NCBI RefSeq assembly: GCF_018143015.1
Contig: NC_054757.1
Location: 6,058,501-6,122,500, forward strand
Length of the DNA stretch: 64,000 nt
Direction of reading: 5' to 3'
DNA from: Lytechinus variegatus
Taxonomy: Eukaryota > Echinodermata > Echinoidea > Temnopleuroida > Toxopneustidae
The stretch's first letter is position 1. Each line of letters starts with the position of its first letter. Under the pieces are notes generated by a model. It was not told the origin of the DNA and did not search any database. It saw only the letters and a program-made list of their open reading frames with translations. The position numbers and the translations under genes were made by a program. Shown piece after piece: positions 23,138 through 37,260 of this stretch.

Positions 23138-26100
23138 ATGATAGACCTTCTTGGTGATTCAAGCTTACCACAGGTCAATGGATTGACCATCACAGCTACA
23201 CTTGGAGTTGCAGCCATCTCTCTGGCCTTATGGACGATAGTCAGACCTAGGAACTTCCCTCCCGGACCCAGAGGATTCCCTCTGGTTGGAAGTCTTTTCT
23301 GTAAGTGCAATCTCTTATTTTATGGATAGGGAACATGTTATGCTGTACTGTTTAATTCATCCCCACCCTTCTGAATAGATTTTTTATGAATATATGTTGT
23401 TAAGTTTTTTTTAATCCTTACAAGTATCTCATCTCATTCTGGTGGTTTTCTTAGCTTTATGATGCTTCTTAGAGTTCACTAGAATCCCGATTGGCCTTAG
23501 ATGTGTACGGCTTTAGAAATTAACTGTATTGAATATCATTTGACAGCCTAACAGGATAAGCGAAATCACTGTCCCAATATTGAAAATACTTTTCTCACTG
23601 CTCGCCCGTCTTTTGCTATCTCCATCTTTCCCACCCCGCTCTTTCTTTCCATAGGTCTGTATCTGTATGTCTCTCTCTAGCTGCACCGTCTGTCTCTATT
23701 TGTCTCCCTCACTTTCTCTTTCTCAACGTTGCTAACGCATTTTGCCAGAAATATGTTATCATAATGATAACCCCAAACAACTAAAGCAATAATTTTGGTT
23801 TAGTGCACACGTTTATCTTTTGATGTTGGGCGGGGGTGTACCAGGTAATGTACGGGCAGGAGGTTGTTGGGCTTTCGGCGATGACAGTATACGAGTCTAG
23901 TTTTCGATACTGAATGCATCTCACATTGCTTTATTTTTTAGCATTTAATGACAGCATGGAGAAGATTTTCCCGGCCTGGATAAAGCAGTACGGTGACATC
24001 TTTGCCTTCAAGTTGGGTGAACATTGGATGGTCGTCTTAAACCATCAGGAGGTCATCAAGGAGGCTCTTCTCAAGCAGGGTGTCCAATTTGCAGGCCGGC
24101 CAAGATTCCCATCAGGTAAAGAAAGAGTACAGGCCTAGACCTAAGCAATCAATGTAAATGTAAAAAATTGTATGAAAAGATATTCGTCAATTAATGTCAA
24201 TGCATGGTCGGCGCCAAAGGTAAGGGGGAAAAGGGGATGAACGCCTCCTATTAATTTTAAGATGAGGAAAAAATGGGGGGAAAATTAGGAGAAAAGGGAC
24301 AAGAAACAGAGAATGGAAGAAAGAATGAAGTATGGTATAAAAGGGAGTTGTCTGGGTAGTGTAACTCTAAGATACCCTTATAGGAAAAATATATGGTGTA
24401 ACTTATAGGATCGATACTATCAATTCATTCCAGGGGCCTATTGCATAAAACTTTTTACCTGAGAAAACTTAGGTTGTTTTTACCGGAGATTTTGCCCTGT
24501 GTTAAAGTCAATGGGAGAAATCAGACTAACCTTAGTCTTCAGTTTTTACCAGAGTTTTCTCAGGTAAAAGGTTTTATGCAACAGGCCCCAGGTCATGAAA
24601 AAAATCATAAGAATGAAAGTGAACTCGCATTTCCATTTTACAGATATTGTTTATTGTAAATTATTTTAATACAGTATCTTATTTTACCCCAATTTCATTA
24701 TGGTGTCTTTCAATACATTTCGATATGTTTTTGCTTTCTTTTAAAATATCGGCATACACAAACGCGGATTTGAAAATACCTGACAGAGAGAATTGATTTA
24801 TTTATTGGTTTTATTCATTTTATACTACAGGGTAGGCCTGTTCAGTTATGCAAAATTGCTCTCCGAAGGCGCCTTGCAGTTTAACAAATAATTCAAAATC
24901 TAGCAAATCAATGTATGTAACATATAATATAGTAAAATCTGAAAAGATTATATACATAGAGTGAAATCAACATTTACTCATGGAATCATTACATTTACAT
25001 CAAGTTATTCAGTGTAATTACATGTATGACAGTCAAAATTTTAATGATTTACAGTGTTTTTTTAATGCATGGAGGGACGTGCATTTTTTGTATCACAAGG
25101 GAGAGAATTGAATAGGACGGCAGCAACATATTCAAAAGATTTTCTTTTATAATCTGATAATGACGATAATGACGAATTTCTTTCGTCTTTGCAGGTGCTT
25201 TATTTTCCGATGGATACAAAGATATCGCTCTCGGAATGTACGATGATACTTGGAGAATGCATCGTAAACTAGGACACACAGCTCTGAGGTTAGTTTAGGA
25301 CCATATGATTGTCATGAAGTCGTGATGACTATGTCAAACATTCTGTTGTATAGGAAGTGTCGTGGGTCTAGATCTAAGGGGCAGATGATTTGCGCAGATC
25401 CATGTTTTTACAAAAGGGGAGGCACATAATCAGGAGAGATTCTGCAGCGGGTGGGGGCACTTTTGACAAGCAAAAAACAAAGATCTAAATCGCAAAAAAA
25501 GTGATTTGTCTTTACGAAGAGAATGGCGAGCAAACATAAAGTTTATTTCCAAAATGTTCTTTATATCCTTCAGAAACAATCCGAAGAGAGAGAGAGAATA
25601 AAAACACACATAAAAAGTCATCATTTCAGATAGGGTTGGCCTTTTATCCTCAATAAAGAGGGGAAGGTTCACACATTGTGTACCCCCCCCCCCCCCCACC
25701 CACGGGGCATGGGGCCGTTTTATAAAGCTGTTCGTTAGTTAATATAACAGTGACTTTAAGAACGACTGGTGATCCTTTCTTGTGGTAAATAATTTTCACC
25801 ATTTAATATTCATTGACGATGGTTTAGAGCGTAAGGAAAGGTTCACTGGTCGCTCCTAACTTACGATTGGCTTTATGAAACACCCCCAGCTTCTGTCGCG
25901 GGGCGTAGTGGTGCGTTTTAACTGCCTCGAATATTATTATTATTATCATTATTACCATTATTATTATCATCATTGTTATTTTATTATCATTACAATGATA
26001 ATAATAATTATTAGTATTATCATTATCATAGTAACTATTATTATTATCATTATTATTATTAATATTATTATTATTATTATCATTTTATTATCATAATTAT

Positions 26101-29100
26101 TACTACTATCATTATTCAGCCTCCTCAACATCATCAACGTTATATTAACATTATTATTATCATGATCATGGTTATTGTCGTCGTCACGATGGTTGAATTG
26201 TTCTTTCAGGCACTTCGCTACAGGAGAAGCCCTCCACAAGCTTCTCTCATCCGCTTTCCCCAAGTTGAAAGTTGAGGTTGAAAAGACACTAGGTCAACCA
26301 GTCGATCCAAAAAGCTTCATCTCACTTCTCCTGAACAACATCTTCTCTGAGATGTGCTTCGGAAAGAGGTTTGTTATCAATTTTTGAAGAAATTAAAATG
26401 TAATTGTAATTGTATAGAGTGAACAGATCTCTAGAGTTGAGCTATAAGTTCGTGAAATATGGCTCCTGGCGTACAAAGTTAGGGGTCAAATTTGACATTT
26501 GACATTAACATCGGGTGAAGACTAGACGTCAAACCCAATGTACGTGTCAAGCAGTCATATGAAATGAGTGAATCAAATCTCTATACCTCAGACTCTTGCA
26601 TTGTACACCTTACGAAAACTAAAGCAAGAGGACCAGAAGAACATGGTATATTTTTGTTCAGTTCAAATATTCTTAAGAGGATTACTGTCAAAAGAAACGC
26701 TTTCATTTCATGATCGTAGTGTATTAGTGAATACACTGAACTGGAACGGTCCTAATATGGAGCCTTGAGGGCCGCTTGGCGAGAGGTTCTATTTTCAGAA
26801 TTTCAGTTGATAAAAAGTCTTAAACATTACTTTTGATTCTACCACGAGTTTCATCATGGTTTATTCATTGTTGGTATTGGCACATTGATCGTGTCTGAAT
26901 ATTTTTCGTAGGTCAGATACCCGGGTCAGATATTTGGGCTTCCCACTGCTTTTTAAACCGCCCTTGTTTTGGGTTAACTGACCCTTTACTTTCCTCACTC
27001 TTTCCAATATAGTTTCGACATGCATGACCCGAAGATCCTCGAGTTCATGAAGATCTCTGATGATATGAATCTAGAGGTGGGTCTAGGGTTTCCTGAGGAT
27101 ATATACTCATTTCTAAAGTACGTTCCTTCAAAAAAGCGTGGCGTTGTCCTGGGATTGATGAATAGGATGAGGGATATTGTCGTCGACCAGATCGCAGATC
27201 ACAAAGAACAGCATATAAAAGGTAATATCATAATTTTGTATTCAACATTCGGAAATAATGGAAGTAATTAATAATAATAACGATGATATAAAATGAACAT
27301 AAAATAATTGTAATAAGTGCAATCGTGCAATTTTACAAAGTAATTACTAGCTTCCTTAATGGGTTGCCTTTGGTTTGACGAAGAAGATTTGTATGTTTCA
27401 TTTTCATTGGGTAAAGTTATATCGTCATCTGGTTAACATTATTATCATCAATATTTGTTAAATACATGATTTTTAGGTGAAGTGACTGACATCTATCATC
27501 TGCTACTTGATGCCCAGGAGAAAGCTATTGAGGAAGATAAGAACCTGGAGAAACTAAGCGATGATCGCATCCTCTGGACTATCATGGATATTTTCAGTGG
27601 TTAGTATTGACCGGAAGTTAAGTTGTGGGGCGTGTGACGGTGTGTATGTGTGTGGGTGTGTGTGTGTGTGATTGAGCCATTAACAAACGTGCAATCATCT
27701 GATATAATCATTTATTCGGTGACCCACTGTTAGCGTCACCATCCGAAAGACGTGACCAGAGCTCGAACTTTGAACCTCTGCATGAAGTTGTGACATACCT
27801 GTGTAGCTTGGATTACAGGCGCACGCCACAGCGCCCAGTGGATTGATCTTTTAAACAGGTTTCGAATCCCAGCCATGGCGTAATATTTAACATTATATGC
27901 TGCGCTCAGCCCAGGTTGATGCAAGTGGGTATCTTGCAGAAATAAAATGGAAGAGACTTTCCCTCTGAACTACAGTCACATTGTTGGATTAGAAAAATGT
28001 AAAACTAAGTGTTTGCATGTTAACAGATGAATGTATTTAACATATTTTATGATTATTTTATTGTTTGTAAAAAAAAGCTGTTTTTATGTCTTTGTTTTTC
28101 TTTTTTTTTCAGCTGGTATCCAAACATCCACAGACACCCTCTACTGGGCTTTGGCGATGGTCACCGAACACCCCGAAATCGCTGAGAAGATCAGAAATGA
28201 AATCGATCGTGTGATAGGGCGTGATCGTGTCCCCATGATCGAGGATCGCGGAACCATACCGTACACGGAGGCAACGGTTTATGAAGTGTTGCGTTATTCA
28301 AGCTTAGCACCTGTTCTCATCCCCCACGCCACGACTTCTGATACTACTTTGCGTAAGTACAGTTTTTATGTTCAGCAAAAATGTTCCACGAGCCTTTCAC
28401 AAGCGGGCATAACTTTAAATGATCTGTATTGTGTCGTCCAATGAGAGTGATTTAGATAGAGGACTGACAATCTTTCCTCAAGCGTTCAATGAATTCTCTC
28501 CTTTTTTGATTGCAGGAGGTTACAGTATCCCCAAAGGCACTACGGTGATGATGAACGTCTTCTCCATGCATTTTGATCCACGAGAATGGAAAGATCCCGA
28601 GAACTTCTGCCCGGGTATGTCCTCTAATAGAAAAATTCCCTTCTTGACATGTGCCTTTAAGCTTGCATGGTCCAGGGGTATTCGTTATAACGTTACTAAC
28701 AAAGGTTACCCTTTTTTATTTTGCATTAAGACTAGTGTTCAGGGGCCCGTTGCAGAAAGAGTTGCAATCGATCGCAACTCTAAAAATCATGCGCAACTTG
28801 ATTTTCAACCAATCAACAGCGCGCATTTGGGACTTGCGTTTGATTTTTTGACTTGCGTTTAAACGCAACTCTTTCTGCAACGGGCCCCTGTACACTTAAA
28901 AATAAGCATTCCCATCAGCTATTTACTACGCCCTGATTTCGTGTAAAACTATACACAAGAGCTATATAAGAATAATAGTGGTCCGAATAAGAAGCCATGT
29001 GGTGCGCCATACTTCGAGAATGATATGTCAGACTTTTAATATTGACTTATGTTAATATTTGATGTTGGACAACATCTTGAAATGATAGAATTATAATTGT

Positions 29101-29833
29101 ATCATCATTTTCAGAGCATTTTCTTTCGGAAGACGGCTCAATCCGTGAGCATCCACCGAGCTTTATGCCGTTTGGAGCTGGCCGTCGAGGATGTCTCGGG
29201 GAAGCCGTGGCCAAGGCCGATCTATTCCTCATCTTTACCTGGTTCATGCAGAACTATACCTTCAGCAAGGTGATATACTCTCATATTCTTCCTCACACAT
29301 TTCATTGTGTTTAAGTCTAATCATACCGTTAAAACTGCAACAGTATTCATTGAGATAAATCCTTGAAGCAATTTTTATGATGTGTGACATAAGCAAAAAC
29401 ATTTTCCAGCAAAACAAAATGAACGCACTAAGCAAAACTTTAAAATGTCATAACTTTCTTATTTTACATCCGATTTCGATGAAATTTTCAGCGTTTTGCT
29501 AGTTTGATTTTCTCTATTTATTCAAATCAACATTTTTCTGGGGTGGACTTGACCTTTAAGTTATACATCCAGTTGCATCGTTCTGTTTGGAACTGGTGAG
29601 ACTGTTGTTTAACTTCCTATTACTTGGCTTGTCCGTCGACTTGTTGGACCTTTCCCACGTTGTATACCCTCTTTTGTGACCTGAGTTTATATTTGAGGAC
29701 GTTAATGGTTATTTCTTTCTATTTTTATCAGGTTCCTGGCAAAGAAAGTGAGAGCCTCACCAACATGATCCCCAAGTCTGCTGCGGGAAGGGTCCTTCTT
29801 CCGTATGAGATAGTGATGAACAAGCGGGAATGA
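23138..29833 (+). CDS. Cytochrome P450, CYP2-like (P450-B), 10 exons, intact
   Basis: Exons: 23138-23300, 23942-24115, 25195-25288, 26210-26368, 27013-27221, 27477-27599, 28113-28352, 28516-28614, 29115-29269, 29732-29833. All splice sites match those of P450-A. The predicted 505-residue protein is identical to P450-A, with the same WxxxR, I-helix with Gln311, ExxR and heme Cys447, so catalytic role and ER location should be the same. Differences from A are confined to introns: single substitutions (for example in intron 4 near 26938 and intron 8 near 29097), homopolymer lengths and one ATC unit in intron 3. No sign of pseudogenisation. Because coding and flanking sequence are almost identical, A and B are either a very recent tandem pair, a gene-conversion pair, or an assembly duplication. 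Confidence 0.92.
24431..24590. mobile_element. MITE-like element in P450-B intron 2
   Basis: Copy of the element at 4796-4955, with the same ggggcctattgcataaaa ends; duplicated with the gene, not an independent insertion. Confidence 0.8.
25711..25887. mobile_element. MITE-like element in P450-B intron 3
   Basis: Copy of 6070-6246. The poly-C tract just upstream (25683-25697) is longer than in A and accounts for much of the local offset. Confidence 0.75.
25930..26172. repeat. (ATT)n/(ATC)n tract in P450-B intron 3
   Basis: Counterpart of 6291-6533, one ATC unit shorter. Confidence 0.9.
27819..27928 (+). mobile_element. tRNA-derived SINE fragment in P450-B intron 6
   Basis: Copy of 8181-8290, with the same tRNA-like B-box and 'ccagccatggcgtaat' junction. 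Confidence 0.6.
28740..28890. mobile_element. TIR element in P450-B intron 8
   Basis: Copy of 9102-9252 with perfect caggggcccgttgcagaaag ends. Confidence 0.85.
29428..29555. mobile_element. Partial TTAA-element arm in P450-B intron 9
   Basis: Copy of 9790-9917, ending ggtggacttgacct before TTAA. Confidence 0.75.
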
Positions 29834-30327
29834 GTAGACACAGGACCACTAGCTATGGGTGGCGACGAGCCACCAGTGCCCCCCCCCCTCCTTTGAAGTT
29901 GAAGACCTTTTTTTTTTGCTTGTCAAATTTTTTGGCGGACGATTTTGCCCCCCCCCCCCTGTAGAAAATCCCGCATACATTCGTAATTCAGAACCTTCGT
30001 TATTCCGAAGGTTCGGTTATTCCGACGGTTCGTATTTCCGAAGGTTTGTAATTCCGAAGGTTCGTTAATCTGAAAACGAAAAATCCTAGGTACTGCACAG
30101 GACTATACTACGGCACGACATGTTCTCCTCCGTGAAAGGGTTGTTCATTGTACGATTCATATTCGATTTCAAGTCCTTACTCAAATTCGTATTTATTCAT
30201 TTCCGACAGGAAAAAGATAATGATGCAAGATTGTTACCCTTTATCAAATTCGAGGGTATAATAATGATTTGATAATATCTTTGTATGTTCTTAAGCCACT
30301 GGCTGCCAATCATGTATTGCCAATAAA
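29834..30327 (+). promoter_or_regulatory. P450-B 3' UTR with AATAAA at 30322-30327
   Basis: Same layout as after P450-A: poly-C repeat fragment, minisatellite (about 29979-30070), then AATAAA about 490 bp after the stop. Substitutions relative to copy A begin to appear here, in contrast to the gene body. Confidence 0.5.
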
Positions 30328-33126
30328 CCATTACTATTCTGGTACAATTCGGCATTAACAGATATAGAAGAGTGCATGCATATATAATTGTGTTTCATCC
30401 CTCAATACAGCAGCTACAATAATTATAAAGAGTACCACTGCAGGCGTACTTTCTACTGTAAAATGTAGAATTCTGATATTGTGCAATTAACGGATCACAC
30501 ATGAGAAATAGATTCTTGCGAAAATCTTTACAACATTTAGAAATGAATCGGCAATCATTAACGAAATGGGTTTTGAGGTAAAAGTATGATGATAATATAC
30601 ACTTTATAGTTAATATAATGGACGTGGTATATTTTTTTCTACTTCATATACTACTTGTTTACACAATGAAAGGAAATCGCTAGGGTTTTTAAAGAAAATT
30701 GTCGAGTTTGAATGTTGTTACATAATTATAGTGTAAACACATTATTCATAATTATCTTGAAATATGATTATGGAGATTTGTATGAGATTGTGTATTTAGC
30801 CATACTTAAATTATGTAAAAGGGTATGCTAAATGGTGTTGTCGTGAATGATTAAATCAAAATTATTTTTACAGGCCGCAGTTCCTCTAATAGTTCATGGG
30901 AGAACTATTGACTTGTTTCCGTGGTACGGAAATAAAAGACAATTAGAAGGCCAACTGCATGCATGAATCAATGTTAGTGCAAAGTACGATCTAGAGAATA
31001 CCAAGTAACAATGATTTCAACCCTGCCAAGTTGTTATTATCTATTCATGTTTACCTAAGGGGGCATATAATTTTGAAAGATAACTTCCGGATTACAAACT
31101 TTCTTATCGGCATTGATTTCACGGGAAACTGCATAATGTATTTGGTATACAGTAATTTTCTACTTTGATTTACTCTTGCTGAAAAGCTTGTCTGTCTAGT
31201 AAATAATTAATGGGTAAAATGAGGTATGAACGTTTAAAGTGATTGGTGAACATTGGTTTGACTTTTAAAAAATCTGAGCTAGAAGGTCACACTTGTCACC
31301 TGTGTCTGTGATATGTTATAAAAATGAAGCCCCGAAAAAATTGCGTTCGAAAATAATTATTTAGTGCTTCAATAATTGAAATATAAAGTGACCGGAAACA
31401 CCATCTTAATTTCATCCCATACACTTACATGTATGTGTACTATTTAGGCGTCTATAAGACACCTATTTACAAAATCAGGGTTTGCCTTGTAGTTTTAGCT
31501 TTTCATTCTCAATAGTGGTTGTTTTCAGGGTTTATTAGTTCTAATATATGCACTTGTACACATGTTTCATCTTGGTTTGAGAATTTTTTAAATCGGCTGC
31601 TCACAAAGTTAAACAATACCTTTAAACTATGGCGAGTTAATAAAACAACTCGCCATTTCTCCTTTTACAAGATATCGATTTAGAAAATAATCACAATGGA
31701 TAGGATATTGATATGATATGGTATTGGTCTAATGATTTGATTATTTTGTATTTTATCATTTTTGTTATTTTGATCAATTACTATGTTTGTTTTTATTACT
31801 ATTATAAATTTGCATTTCAACGCATTTGAATGATGTCTAATAAAACTGATTTTATACTTACATTAACAATTTAGATGAGTTGTATATTCCTTGACCATAC
31901 GTATTCATTATTTTACTCCCCCGCCCCCTACATACAGAGATAAATCCCGGATTTATCAATTTAGTTTGTTGGGGGGGGGGTTTTGTTGGGGATAAGAATC
32001 ATTCATTGTATTTGGCGCATTTCTTCTGGTAATAAAAGAGTGTTTTTACTTGCAAAAGGGAGCTCAATATAGGGGCACATCTAATTACAGGATACTGGTA
32101 AAATGCCAACTTTCCCCCTATCTACTAAATGATTTTTTTGTAGATGACATAGACCTACAATTCCCAGTTAAACTAGCTGGGGGCCTTAATTGTCCGAACA
32201 TAATTATAAAATAAATAAATTAAAAGGGTATTTCAAGGGTCACGTGTGCTCTGGGAGTTTCTTCATTTTATTCATAAATATGTTTCAGGTTTTTTTTTTA
32301 TAAATATAAGATGTAATTAAAAATAAACATTCTGTTTGAAAATCGCAAACGGGCGTTCGGGTGGGTGGGGGGGGGGGGCTCAGAGGGAATACAGCACTCC
32401 CCTCCCCCTGCTGAAAATAATACAGTGTCACACAAGAGTGATTACAGTGTGTTGACATAGTGGACACACATTGTGTTCTTCCCAGTCCTTTGGCAGAGAA
32501 AAAAAAAGAACAGAAGGTAAGGTTGACAGAAGAGAGTAAAAACAAAAGGATGAACATCGGGTTTCTTTCTCTTTTGTTTTTAGTTCACCCCGTCATTTTC
32601 TGGAGAAAAGACTTTGTATTGAAACTTACACCTCTTGCCACTGCACTTACAAACAAAATGTGGGAGGGGTGAGTCCACTTGCCTTCCCCTTCCCCTCTCT
32701 TTCATGACCAATTTTAAAAAAAACGAAGGAAACAAATAAAAAAATACAAAGGGGAGAGAGGGGATATAATAATTACATTTTCCGAATGTTTTGACAAGCT
32801 CTATTAAATAGACTTTTATTTCACTAGCTCGCTCGCATTTTTTCTTTTTGACATAAATTTTGCCCAGCTGTCGTCTTGTTACCCCCTCAAAGTTTGGGCT
32901 TATTTCTTCAAAGTATAACAAGCGCTCAATGTGACCCATTTTTTTTCTTAACCATCCACCTTTGAAGACAAAATTGAAAAGATGTCATTCCGATATAATA
33001 TCATAGCATGATGAGTGCACATCTAATATGACCAAAGACAAGCTTTTATCCACCTGAATTAATATGACGCATATAGTATATAATATAATATATAATGATA
33101 AATATAGCATGTTCTCTAGCCCGACC
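30328..33126. other. Intergenic region downstream of P450-B, no gene recognised
   Basis: Counterpart of 10695-13499 with many small indels. The TTAA-flanked element at 31238-31621 is the only recognised unit. The stretch 31905-31990 is strongly rearranged relative to copy A (poly-C and poly-G changes). Confidence 0.55.
31238..31621. mobile_element. TTAA-flanked element, family 1, copy B
   Basis: Duplicate of 11614-11999, still bounded by TTAA (31234-31237 and 31622-31625). Confidence 0.8.
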
Positions 33127-33258
33127 CCGCCCCTCCCATATCGTTTTGCACAAGGTGGACACATTTTTTTGCCGAAGGAAATTACGCCATGGCTGGGATT
33201 TGAACCCGCGACCCCCTTTTTTTCAAAGTCAGAAGACTAATTCAAAGGCCACCACGCC
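33127..33258 (-). mobile_element. tRNA-derived SINE head fragment, copy B
   Basis: Counterpart of 13500-13630. It has lost a few bases in the tRNA-like 5' part compared with copy A. Confidence 0.6.
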
Positions 33259-33412
33259 AAATTTTGTAGGCTTCCAGCATATTAATTTTAAAGGAAAGTA
33301 TTACATGTATTAGGGACTCGGCTCGAGGAAAACAAATATTAGTTTTCCAGAACTACTTAGGGTCACTTACAAAAAGGATTTAATTTTGTTTGGTTTTTGA
33401 AAGCCCGTACAC

Positions 33413-35068
33413 CGCGTAGCCAGGGTTTAATTTAGGACGGGCGGTAAAAACTTCGCGGAGCGCGAAGGTTTTGATATCTCATCAAATTCACATCACCAAA
33501 AAGAAGGCGTCTCTTGAGTATGTAGTACCCTTATCTACTCGAATTCAATTAAATTGCTGTGATAAAAAATGTTTTCAAAAGAAATTATGAGCTTAAACAT
33601 TTGAAATAAGATTAAAGAATTTGAAATAATTCCTCTTACCGCACGAAGCGCGGAAGCTAAAAAGTTTTATAATAATTGAGAACAGAAGTGGTGCAAGATG
33701 CCTATCTTGGTCACATCAGATTTGATTTAAATTTCGTTAATTTACGTTAACTCAAGTCCCAAAACAGAGTAGAAGACGGGTATATATTATGGACGGATAA
33801 AATATTTATTCCCGCAAAGCGCGAAGATTTTGATGTCTCATCAAATTCAAATCACGGAGAAGAAGACGACGTTTCCTGCGTTTCTAGTACCCCTATTAAC
33901 TCGAATTCAATTGACTTGCTGTAATTAAAGAAAACAAATCGAAAGGAATTATTAGCGCCCCCAAAATGGGAAAACATTGAGGAATTCGAAATAATTCCTC
34001 TCACGGAAGCTAAAACGTTTTATAAAGATTGAGAACAGAAGTGGTAGAAAATGGCTACCTAGGTAACATCAGATTTAATTTAAATTTCGTTAACTCAAGT
34101 TAACGAAATTAATTCTCTAAACAGTAGAAGACGGGTATAGGCTATGTGGGAAGTAAATAGGCCGTATTCCTTTCCGCGAATGGCGATGAAGCTCTGAATT
34201 TTAGAAATTTATCTGAAACTTTAACCGAGTTATAATTTTGACATTTCTTAAACTATAACTCGATTAAGAAGAAAAACAAGCTCAAAATGTAAAAGGGGTG
34301 ACGTAAGCTAGAAAAGGGACTTAATTTTCCTTTCTCATGCTCGCGAAGATCGGAAAATTTTGTGATTTATTTTGGAAGAAAAAGAAATCGTGTAATTTCT
34401 CTCATATTAAGTGCTTCCTTTTGTTTGATTAAGAAACTTCAGTGATATTGATTTTTTTTAATCAATGGCACAAAACAAGACAGGAAATGGATGTCCAGCG
34501 ATATAGAATAAAGTTTCATGTCGTACATACTTTGCATATGTACGGCACGAATATAATGCCTCCCCCTTTGAGCAGATATACTTTGCATAAAATTGCTTGC
34601 AGGTTTAAAAGCGAAAGAAATATCATTTGGGGAGTCGGGAAGTGACGGTAATGTTTACCCGCTCCGTACATAATAGCCGACATTTTGCGTCAATGCAATT
34701 TTAAAAAATACTTTTCATACTCTTTACACCCATGTATAATTTCTGGCAACAATATACGATTCCCACAGCCGGGAAGGGGAAAACGGAGTAGAAAAAAGGT
34801 GTGGGGAACAAAAAGAAAAGGCGATTTTGATATTTTTCCCGCGCTGAGCGCGGAAGCAAAATTTTCTATAAAGAGAGAAGATCAACGTTTGTATAGGCAT
34901 TCATTCTTTTGAAGAAAAAAAAGAAGGAAAAAACAACAAAGCTTTACCTTCTTCCCTTTTCTCCTTTTGCTTTTTTTTCTCCTTTTCCTCTTCTTCTTTT
35001 TTTTCTTTCTGGGGCAGTTTTTTTTCTTTGGGGCGACCGCCCCTACCGCCCCCCCCCCCGGCTACGCG
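33413..35068. mobile_element. Composite repeat of about 1.7 kb with inverted ends, copy B
   Basis: Counterpart of 13787-15463, with the same CGCGTAGCC outer ends and tandem GCGCGAAG units. It shows more substitutions and small indels against A than the surrounding duplicated sequence. Confidence 0.6.
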
Positions 35069-35661
35069 AAAAACTTACCAATTCGTAAGAATCTAATGTG
35101 CAATGACCCCCGTGGTGGGGGATCGAATCGATGCTCCAAACGGTAGTCTTTTATATTTTTGGTACTGTACGAGAAATTTGATCATGATGGGTAAGCCATC
35201 TAGCCACGCCCACTGTTTTGTTTACTTGTATACTCGTCTCACATGATCATGACGATTCATGTTAGCTTCTAGTATTGAGCCCATTTTCTACAGTTAAGTC
35301 TCACATGATCATGACGCTCGATCGATATGTATGTAAGTTTAGAAATGTGTTAGTGGTAGTGGCAGTTAAATATAACTGCTGTACACAATGTGTGACCAAA
35401 TTATTTCAAAACACCCCCTAAACATGTTTTTAACTCTGTTTGCAAAATATCCCCCTCGACAAGTTTTTCGCGGGCTTTCTTTTCATAATTTGGACCCCTT
35501 GTCGCCAGAATATGACCTCGGGGAAAAAGCATACCCTAAAACCAAACAGGTATGGCTATAAGTAAACAACAACAACATACCTACGTTTGACCCCGCCACG
35601 ATTGACCATTGACCAGTCTTTTAAAACCACTCTCTTTCTTGAAAATCGGTGTTACCCTTAA

Positions 35662-36115
35662 AAGTCAAGTTCACCACAGAAAAATGTTGATTAAAATAAT
35701 AGAGAGAAATCAAAGCAGTAAAACGCTGAAAATTTTATGATCAAAATCGGATGTAAAATAATAAAATTAAGACATTTTAAAATTTCACTTATTGTTCACA
35801 AAACAGTGATATGTACAACTCAGTGATATGCAAATGAGACGGTCGATGATGTCCCTCACTCACAATTTCTTTTGTTTTTTATTGTTTGAATTATACAATA
35901 TTCAATTTTTACAGATTCGAAAATAAGGACCAACATGACTGAACCATATGCTAATTCCACATGATAATGGAGTAATAAAACATTAGTTCATTTGACAATG
36001 AGAAGAATATTTCATATAAGAAAATACAAAAGAAATAATGAGGGGATGATGATGTCATCAGTCTCCTCATTTGCCGACCAGGATCATGTGCATACATAAC
36101 TGTTTTGTGAGATTA
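35662..36115. mobile_element. TTAA-flanked element, copy B
   Basis: Counterpart of 16070-16506 with a local tandem insertion around 'cagtgatatg' absent from copy A. Confidence 0.7.
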
Positions 36116-36206
36116 AGGGAAAGGGCTACATCACATATCAGCTAGGGCTCGAGCGGCGCGGGGGAAGAAATCCAAAGAAAAGAGTGGTTACTAACAAAAT
36201 AATATA

Positions 36207-36485
36207 CACTGTAAAGAAGTTCCTACAGCAGAGTCTCGAGAACACCTGTAATCTTACCAGATGCGTAATCTTACATTATATCATGTAAAATTACAGGAAA
36301 TTGGTATTGTATAGATCTATGGAACCTTACAGATTTCCTTACACCATTTTCTCCTTTTTTTAAACAGACCTGTTCTGTTAGATTGTAGAAAAATTCCTGC
36401 TTTATGAATTTACAGAATGATTCTGTTATTGCTTTCTGCAAAATCTTGTTTTTTTTTCTGTAAAATCAGGGTTTTTTTAACAGTG
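36207..36485. mobile_element. CACTG-ended TIR element, copy B
   Basis: Counterpart of 16598-16874, with TA on both sides and only a T-run length difference. Confidence 0.65.
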
Positions 36486-37078
36486 TATAGGTGGTAATTA
36501 AGATTAATACTAGTTCCATCTGTGCATACCTTCGCATTTTGCTCTTTTTCTGAAACATATAAATGAAAAGTCTCTCTTTAACTGGGGGGCTCAAATCAGC
36601 TGTAAGAATTCGAATAAAACAATTTTGAATAATTGCAAGAAGTCATTTTAGAGTAAAAGGCCATATTTCAAATCGTAGCCAAAATCGCTCATCAAGGACC
36701 AATTAATCGTACGATCGCTACATATGGCATATGGCGTAATTACAAGCCAATCCAACACGATTCCTATGATGTCATTTCATCCATTCACTGGACCAGGTTG
36801 TCGGGGGGGGGGGCAGCTGCAGTCGAGCCGAGCATGTGATCATTTTTAGCCAACTAGCCACGCCCATTTTGTTTTGTTTACACAGAACAACACAGACTAG
36901 ACACGTACATGATCGTGACGATTGGCATCCACTGATCCAGAAATAATTAACTAGTTTACAGTGATATAAATACGTGTAGACTTACTGGCGTTTAGTGAAT
37001 TCAAGTATTTGATATTTTGGTGAGTGTATGCATCTTCGTACTTCATTTGAATTAGTGTTAATTGTCGTATAATTTCTG

Positions 37079-37080
37079 TA
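37079..37080. other. Empty TA target site in copy B
   Basis: Copy B reads ataatttctgTAcatattaa here, exactly the flanks of the 467-bp insertion in copy A with a single TA. Confidence 0.85.
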
Positions 37081-37252
37081 CATATTAAACCCCGATACTA
37101 TCTGCAATGCAAATCCCGCATCGCGGCTCAGGCTCAGCTATCGCGGGGGAACTCGCCGCGCGGCGGCAAGAGCAGATGAACTGTTGCCGTTAGATGTTGA
37201 AAAAAGTAGTTGACTTCACCCTACCTCAACTTTACTTTACTTTAAGTCCATG

Positions 37253-37260
37253 ATGCTGTA
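37253..37260. other. Empty 8-bp target site atgctgta in copy B
   Basis: Single copy of the octamer that is duplicated on both sides of the 729-bp palindromic element in copy A. Confidence 0.9.

Larger units (their letters stand above)
35069..37078. other. Intergenic region of copy B with two TE copies
   Basis: Counterpart of 15464-17470. Contains elements 35662-36115 (TTAA family) and 36207-36485 (CACTG ends). No gene recognised. Confidence 0.6.
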